Source of the DNA: an uncultured Quadrisphaera sp.
GTDB taxonomy: Bacteria > Actinomycetota > Actinomycetes > Actinomycetales > Quadrisphaeraceae
Assembly: GCA_902806005.1 (NCBI GenBank)
Contig: CADCUY010000575.1
Span: 1-34,819 of the forward strand
Length of the DNA stretch: 34,819 nt
Direction of reading: 5' to 3'
Shown: piece by piece, positions 30,833 to 34,819 of the stretch
How the letters are laid out: every line of letters begins with the position of its first letter
How positions within the stretch are numbered: the first letter of the stretch is position 1
Notes under the pieces: generated by a model
The model's input: the letters and a program-made list of their open reading frames with translations, nothing else
Database searches by the model: none
Told to the model about the DNA's origin: nothing
Made by a program: the position numbers and the translations under genes

Positions 30833-31762
30833 TCACCCGGCCGGCGGCAGAAGCGAACGGGCGGTGTCCCGGAACTCGACGACCAGCGGGTGGCGCTCAC
30901 CGGACCGGGTGACGACCGCCACCCGGGAGGGCTCGACGCCGGTGACCGGGACGGTGGTGAGGCCCTCGCGCAGCACCGTGCGACGGTCACCGCGGGGCAG
31001 CAGGGCGACCGCGGTGCCCGCGGCGACGGTCTCCAGCTTGTCCTCGAAGGACTCGGCGGTCTCGGTCTCCACGGGGGCTCGTGAGCCGTCGGGCCGCGGC
31101 TCCAAGCGCCAGAACTCCTGCCAGGTGGTCGTGGCCCCGGAGCAGGCGGCGAAGGTCTCCTGCGCCAGGTCGTCCGCGGTGACCGACTCCTCGCCCGCGA
31201 GCCGGTGGGTCGTGGGGACGACGAGGACCCGCGGCTCGGCGTAGAGCACCGTCACGGCGAGGCCCTCGCCCGCGCGGGCCAGGGGGAGTCGGGCGACGAG
31301 GACGTCGATCCGGTGGTCGCTCAGCGCTGCGGCGTCGCCCCAGGCGACGTGCCTCGTGCGGATCTGGGCGTGGGGGTGCTGGTGGCGCAGCGCGCGCACG
31401 GCGGGGGTGACGACCAGGTCGTCGGCGTAGCCGATCGTGATCGTCGACGGCGTCGCGGCGGCACGGGCGGTGCGGGTGGCGCGGTCAGCCGCCTGGAGCA
31501 GGTCGCGGGCCTGGGGCAGGAACGCCGTCCCGGCGTCGCTCAGGCGGCTGCCGCGGGTGGTGCGCTCGAGCAGGCGCACCCCACCGAGCTGGTCCTCCAG
31601 CCGCTGGATCTGGCGGCTCAGCGCGGGCTGGGCGACGTGCAGCTCAGCCGCGGCCCGCGCGTAGTTCAGGTGAGCGGCCAGCACCACGAAGTAGCGCACC
31701 AGCCGCAGCTCGAGATCGGGCACGGTGTCGAGCTCGGGCAGGGACGGAGAGGGCGCTGGCAC
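30833..31762 (-). CDS. LysR-family transcriptional regulator
   Basis: From GTG 31762 the protein has about 309 residues. The HTH is clear: LVRYFVVLAAHLNYARAAAELHVAQPALSRQIQRLEDQLGGVRLLERTTRGSRLSDAG. The effector domain includes TITIGYADDLVVTPAVRALRHQHP and RIDVLVARLPL. A TACGCT -10 lies 6 nt before the GTG, again suggesting a leaderless transcript; the track's ORF starts 35 codons earlier without support. It is divergent from the SDR gene at 31930 with strong dyads between, so it very likely controls that SDR. Confidence 0.92.
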   Translation of the reverse strand: MPAPSPSLPELDTVPDLELRLVRYFVVLAAHLNYARAAAELHVAQPALSRQIQRLEDQLGGVRLLERTTRGSRLSDAGTAFLPQARDLLQAADRATRTARAAATPSTITIGYADDLVVTPAVRALRHQHPHAQIRTRHVAWGDAAALSDHRIDVLVARLPLARAGEGLAVTVLYAEPRVLVVPTTHRLAGEESVTADDLAQETFAACSGATTTWQEFWRLEPRPDGSRAPVETETAESFEDKLETVAAGTAVALLPRGDRRTVLREGLTTVPVTGVEPSRVAVVTRSGERHPLVVEFRDTARSLLPPAG

Positions 31763-31782
31763 CGCCCGAGCGTAGACGGGTG

Positions 31783-31809
31783 ATGCGCCTGCGGCATGAC
31801 TCCATGCCG
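31783..31809. promoter_or_regulatory. Operator dyads between the LysR and SDR genes
   Basis: CGGCATG-ACTC-CATGCCG (31792-31809) is a perfect 7-bp inverted repeat. The overlapping ATGC...GCAT element (31783-31797) fits the LysR T-N11-A rule. The dyad falls on the expected -35 position of the LysR gene's own promoter (-10 at 31769-31774), so autorepression is likely as well as control of the SDR. Confidence 0.55.
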
Positions 31810-31929
31810 ACCAGGACGTGGACGGCCCAGGGCAGCGGCGATTGCCTGGGGGCACCGCACCGGACACGACCGGACGGCGGCGTCGAGCTCGCTCGGTGCC
31901 ACCCGCAGACGAGCACGGAGGTCCGGACC

Positions 31930-32673
31930 ATGGGCGACTACGACGGCAAGAAGGTCGTCATCACCGGCGGCAGCAGCGGCCTGGGGCTGGCGACCGCCCA
32001 GCTGGTGGCGCGCAGGGGGGCGCAGGTGGTGATCACGGGCCGGGACCAGGACGCGCTCGAGCGGGCCGTGGCCGGCCTCGGCGGCGGTGCCGTCGGCGTG
32101 GTGAGCGATGCCTCCTCCCTGGCCGACGTCGACGCGCTCGCCCGGCGCGTGGAGGCCGAGCTCGGCAGCGTCGACGCGCTGTTCGTGAACGCGGGCGTCA
32201 ACGGCTTCGCCCCGTTCGAGAGCACCACCGAGGAGGCCTACGACCAGCTCTTCGCCGTCAACGCGAAGGGGCCGTACTTCACCGTGCAGCGGCTGGCCCC
32301 CCTCATGCCCGCGGGCAGCGGCGTGGTGCTGACCACGTCGGTGGCGAACGTGCTCGGGATCCCGATGATCAGCGCCTACGCCGCGAGCAAGGCGGCGCTG
32401 CGGTCGATGACCCGCGGCATGGCCCGGGAGCTGCTGCCCCGCGGCATCCGCGTCAACGCCGTCAGCCCCGGGGCGATCAGCACCGGAGCGCTGTACAAGG
32501 CGATGCCCCGCGAGGCCGCCGACCAGACGATCCGCTCCATGACCGCGGACAACCCCATGGGTCGCTTCGGCGAGCCGAACGAGGTGGCCCGGGCCGTGGC
32601 CTTCCTGGCCTTCGACGCCACGTACACCACCGGGGCCGAGCTCCCGGTCGACGGCGGCGGCGCGCAGATGTAA
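31930..32673 (+). CDS. Short-chain dehydrogenase/reductase (classical, 3-oxoacyl-ACP reductase-like)
   Basis: A 247-residue classical SDR: cofactor loop TGGSSGLG (about 12-19), NAG in VNAGVNG, catalytic Ser in LTTSVANV, Tyr-x3-Lys in YAASK, and the C-terminal PVDGGGAQM. Arg-Asp after the second strand (ITGRDQDAL) suggests NADPH preference. This subgroup includes many quinone- or ketone-reducing SDRs regulated by adjacent LysR genes; the substrate is unknown. It starts at ATG 31930 with GGAG upstream. It is monocistronic, since the next gene is on the opposite strand. Confidence 0.93.
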   Translation: MGDYDGKKVVITGGSSGLGLATAQLVARRGAQVVITGRDQDALERAVAGLGGGAVGVVSDASSLADVDALARRVEAELGSVDALFVNAGVNGFAPFESTTEEAYDQLFAVNAKGPYFTVQRLAPLMPAGSGVVLTTSVANVLGIPMISAYAASKAALRSMTRGMARELLPRGIRVNAVSPGAISTGALYKAMPREAADQTIRSMTADNPMGRFGEPNEVARAVAFLAFDATYTTGAELPVDGGGAQM

Positions 32674-32970
32674 GGGCGCGGCCGGGAGGCTGGCTCAGGC
32701 GCGATGCAGTTGCAGCGCGTGACGGCGCCGGCCTCCTCCGCACCTCCCCACCCGACGTCCGCTCGTCAGCAGCCGGCACGTGGTCCAGCCGGAGCCCGCC
32801 ACGCTCCGGACCACGGCCCAGCGCACGAGCAGGACGACCACCGCGACCAGGAAACGACGATGCCCGAGAGCCGGTCGCAGGCGGGTGCGCCGGTACCGCC
32901 CCACAGCCCTCCACCGGGGAAGCACCGGTCGTCACCGACGTCGGTGGTCTCGTCCAGCAGCGAGGGCTGA
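32674..32970. other. 297-bp gap with no recognisable gene
   Basis: This lies between the convergent SDR and MarR genes. Short ORFs exist on both strands, but they are low-complexity and rich in Ser, Pro and Arg, with no motif or Shine-Dalgarno. I see no clear terminator hairpin, RNA gene or remnant. Confidence 0.5.
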
Positions 32971-33444
32971 TCACGGTGGCTCGCTCTCCGGGCGGCTGCG
33001 GCGGGCGCTCACCTCCACGAAGGCCGTCATGAGCTGGTCGGTGAGGGCCCGTCGGTCCTGTGCCGGCAGGCCCCCGAAGAGGCGCTGGTCCACGGCGTCG
33101 ATGGCCGCCTCGGCGTCCGCGAGCATCCGCTCACCCGCGGGCGTCACCGCCAGCACCGCGGCACGACCGCGGCCGGGCGGGCTGCGGCGCTCGACCAGGT
33201 GCTCGGCCTCCAGCTGGGCGAGCGTGGCCTGCATGCTCTGCACGGTGATGCCGGCCCGGCGGGCGAGCTCGCTGTAGGACAGGCCCGGGTGCACTCGCAG
33301 GTGCCCCAGGGCACTCACCTGCCGCAGCGAGGTGCCCCGGGACCGCAGGCCCGCCTCGACCTCCTCGCGGACGATGCGCCCGGTGGCCTGGAGCAGGAAG
33401 GCTGCGCTCGGGGTGCGCGGGACGCCGCTCGGGAGGCTGCGCAC
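32971..33444 (-). CDS. MarR-family transcriptional regulator
   Basis: A 157-residue winged-helix protein: SALGHLRVHPGLSYSELARRAGITVQSMQATLAQLEAEHLVERRSPPGRGRAAVLAVTPAGERML shows the MarR recognition helix, wing and the DxRxxxxxLT-like end (GRGRAAVLAVTPAG). It starts at GTG 33444. It lies 53 bp downstream of the DJ-1/PfpI gene on the same strand, probably in the same transcript. A strong AT-rich palindrome inside that gene's promoter is the natural operator. I infer autoregulated repression of the pair in response to an unknown ligand or oxidant. No cysteine is evident, so ligand sensing is more likely than redox sensing. Confidence 0.9.
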   Translation of the reverse strand: MRSLPSGVPRTPSAAFLLQATGRIVREEVEAGLRSRGTSLRQVSALGHLRVHPGLSYSELARRAGITVQSMQATLAQLEAEHLVERRSPPGRGRAAVLAVTPAGERMLADAEAAIDAVDQRLFGGLPAQDRRALTDQLMTAFVEVSARRSRPESEPP

Positions 33445-33497
33445 GGTCGCATCCTCACACGCAGGGCTGCATCAACCGGGCCGTGCGCCCCGCGGGC

Positions 33498-34250
33498 TCA
33501 CGAGGCGAGGCGCCGCTGGTCGATCGCGTCCCGGACGGCCTGGTTCACCGGCTCGACACCCGCCCGGATCATCGCGACCAGGGCGGGGTCCGCCGTCGCC
33601 GGCGACCCGCTGGTGAACGGTGGCTGCGGGTCGTACTCCATCGCCAGCTGCGTCATCTCCGCGACGTGGCGCCCCTGCAGCACGTCGAGCAGGGTCAGGC
33701 CGAAGTCGATGCCGGCCGTCACCCCACCGCCGGTGATCCGGTTGCGGTCGATGACCACCCGCTCGGTGGCGATCTCGGCCCCGAAGAGGGGCAGGAGGTC
33801 CAGCGCGGTCCAGTGCGAGCTGGCGCGGTAGCCCTGCAGCAGGCCGACCGCCCCCAGGATGAGCGAGCCCGAGCACACGGAGGTCACGTACCGCGCCCGG
33901 GCCCCGCGGTCGGCGACGAAGGCGAGCAGCTCCTCGTCGGCCATCGCGCCGCCCGTGCCCGCGCCGCCCGGGACGAAGAGCACGTCCACGTCCGTCGGTG
34001 CGTCGGCGAAGGTCGTGCCAGGCCGGATCGCGGCGCCGCTGTCGGTGATGACGTCGTCGAGGGTCCCCGCCACCAGGTGGGCCTCCATCGTCGGGGCGAG
34101 CGTGGCGTGGGGTCCCACCAGGTCGAGCAGCGTCATCCCGGGGTACATGACCATCGCGACGACGGGACGGGGGCCGTCGAGGGCCGGGAGCGGTGACGCG
34201 ATCGACGGTGTGGCGGTGGGGTCGGTGGAGGGCTGGCTGGGTGCGCTCAC
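33498..34250 (-). CDS. DJ-1/PfpI-family protein (isonitrile hydratase-like)
   Basis: A 250-residue protein. After a 28-residue Ser/Pro/Thr-rich lead it shows the DJ-1/PfpI fold: VVAMVMYPGMTLLDLVGPHA, DVLFVPGGAGTGG, the nucleophile elbow YVTSVCSGSLILGAVGLLQG with the catalytic Cys, SHWTALDLL, and NRITGGGVTAGIDFGLTLLD. The order matches cyclohexyl-isocyanide hydratase (InhA) and the amidase-1-like domain of GlxA regulators. No AraC domain is present, so an enzyme is more likely. It starts at GTG 34250 with GAGAGGA upstream. It is followed by the MarR gene and has a well-formed promoter with an operator in its spacer. Confidence 0.88.
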   Translation of the reverse strand: MSAPSQPSTDPTATPSIASPLPALDGPRPVVAMVMYPGMTLLDLVGPHATLAPTMEAHLVAGTLDDVITDSGAAIRPGTTFADAPTDVDVLFVPGGAGTGGAMADEELLAFVADRGARARYVTSVCSGSLILGAVGLLQGYRASSHWTALDLLPLFGAEIATERVVIDRNRITGGGVTAGIDFGLTLLDVLQGRHVAEMTQLAMEYDPQPPFTSGSPATADPALVAMIRAGVEPVNQAVRDAIDQRRLAS

Positions 34251-34306
34251 GGGGGTCCTCTCGGCAGTGGCGGCGACGGTCGGGCAGGAGCACCCGCGTC
34301 ACGACC

Positions 34307-34335
34307 AAGTTACAGTCAAACTGAAACAGTGTCGA
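34307..34335 (-). promoter_or_regulatory. Consensus-like promoter with operator in the spacer (DJ-1/PfpI gene)
   Basis: On the minus strand TCGACA (34330-34335, 5 of 6 to consensus), 17 bp, then TAACTT (34307-34312). The spacer is occupied by an AT-rich dyad, plus strand GTTACAGT-CAA-ACTGAAAC (34309-34327), with 7 of 8 arm positions pairing. It is one of the least GC-rich stretches in the window. A MarR-type repressor bound here would block RNA polymerase directly. Confidence 0.65.
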
Positions 34336-34447
34336 CGCCGGTGAGGGCCGCCCCCACTGCCGAGGAGGTGCTCTCCACCTCGCACACCGCCGGCGAGCTC
34401 CAGCCCCCGCAGGCGGGACCGGGTCGGTCGCCCTCCGGGTCCGTCCG

Positions 34448-34699
34448 GTGGACCTGGCGGTGGCCGCTGCCCGCCACGTCCTCGACCTGCGAGCCATCGA
34501 CGCGGCGTGGCGCGCCGAGCGGCGCGCCACCGGTGAGCGCCCGATGCCGACCCTGTCCCTGGCCGACCGGTGCGTCCTGGAGCGCGCTCCGGCCGCCGGC
34601 CTGCCGGTGCCGACCGGGGACCGCCACCGGGCGACCCTGCGCCGGCGGGGACTCGAGGTCGACATCCACGATGCCCGCCCGCAGGCCTCAGCGCGCTGA
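34448..34699 (+). pseudogene. PIN-domain (VapC-like) remnant
   Basis: An 83-residue ORF whose second half, LSLADRCVLERAPAAGLPVPTGDRHRATL followed by RRRGLEVDIH, matches the C-terminal part of VapC-type PIN ribonucleases. That part normally reads like LSLaDRacLalA..lglPvlTaDraw..l..gvev. The two late acidic residues (LADR, TGDR) remain. The N-terminal half with the first catalytic Asp is absent in all frames upstream, and no antitoxin gene is visible, so it is a decayed toxin gene. The rest of the window to 34819 shows nothing recognisable. Confidence 0.6.
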
Positions 34700-34819
34700 T
34701 CCCCTGACCCCGCCATCGTTCCTCGACACGGTGGGTGGAGGTCCTAGCGGGAGGTGGCGGTGCCTGCTGAGACGTCCTCGGTGGTCGGCGGGGTGGTTCA
34801 CGCGGACCATGCCGCGCGC

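Noticed and set aside
32695-32925. Minus-strand 76-codon ORF with a hydrophobic stretch (possible small membrane protein)
   Set aside because: No Shine-Dalgarno, very Arg-rich ends, overlaps other equally good shadow ORFs.
34251-34819. Intact toxin-antitoxin module at the right edge
   Set aside because: Only the C-terminal PIN motifs remain and no antitoxin ORF is visible.

Overview
The window is about 35 kb of very GC-rich DNA with dense, short-spaced genes, many GTG starts and GTGA/ATGA stop-start overlaps. A GTP-type PEP carboxykinase lies beside a RamB/ScfR-type regulator. Together these point to the chromosome of a high-GC actinobacterium. I cannot name a genus from sequence alone. There are no tRNA, rRNA, CRISPR, transposase or phage genes. 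Apart from two gene remnants, the base composition looks uniform by eye.

Left flank (1-7.4 kb): the tail of a DMT/EamA transporter, a GNAT acetyltransferase, a divergent alpha/beta hydrolase/TetR pair, the divergent RamB-like regulator/pckG pair (gluconeogenesis and acyl-CoA metabolism), and a creatinase/aminopeptidase P (M24) protein closed by a very strong hairpin. From 7.4 to 11.3 kb a LysR regulator faces a three-gene operon: an SCP2-like protein, an alpha/beta hydrolase and an aldehyde dehydrogenase.

Centre (11.4-27.8 kb): what looks like one large inducible catabolic locus. A leftward operon encodes an SDR, a complete RbsBAC-type ABC importer and a XylB-type zinc alcohol dehydrogenase. 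Divergent from it is a PAS-GAF histidine kinase with a LuxR-type response regulator. Next come a tightly coupled operon (atypical receiver protein, methyl-parathion-hydrolase-like metallo-hydrolase, ACMSD-type amidohydrolase, second XylB-type dehydrogenase) and a P450 operon (CYP, adrenodoxin-type ferredoxin, ferredoxin reductase, aldehyde dehydrogenase). A 22-bp dyad, GTCCGNG-N8-CNCGGAC, recurs about 100-120 bp before the first gene of each of the three catabolic operons. I infer that it is the binding site of the two-component regulator and ties uptake, hydrolysis/hydroxylation and alcohol/aldehyde oxidation into one regulon. The substrate is unknown; an aromatic or terpenoid alcohol, ester or ether would fit. 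This is the best candidate for an undescribed system here.

Right flank (27.9-34.8 kb): a leftward group with an antibiotic-monooxygenase-domain protein, a secreted beta-propeller protein, a frameshifted amidohydrolase remnant and a small membrane protein. It is followed by an HxlR regulator, a divergent LysR/SDR pair, a DJ-1/PfpI (isonitrile-hydratase-like) protein with a MarR regulator, and a PIN-domain (VapC-like) remnant. Several regulator genes have a TAnnnT -10 hexamer 6-7 nt before a GTG start, suggesting leaderless transcripts.
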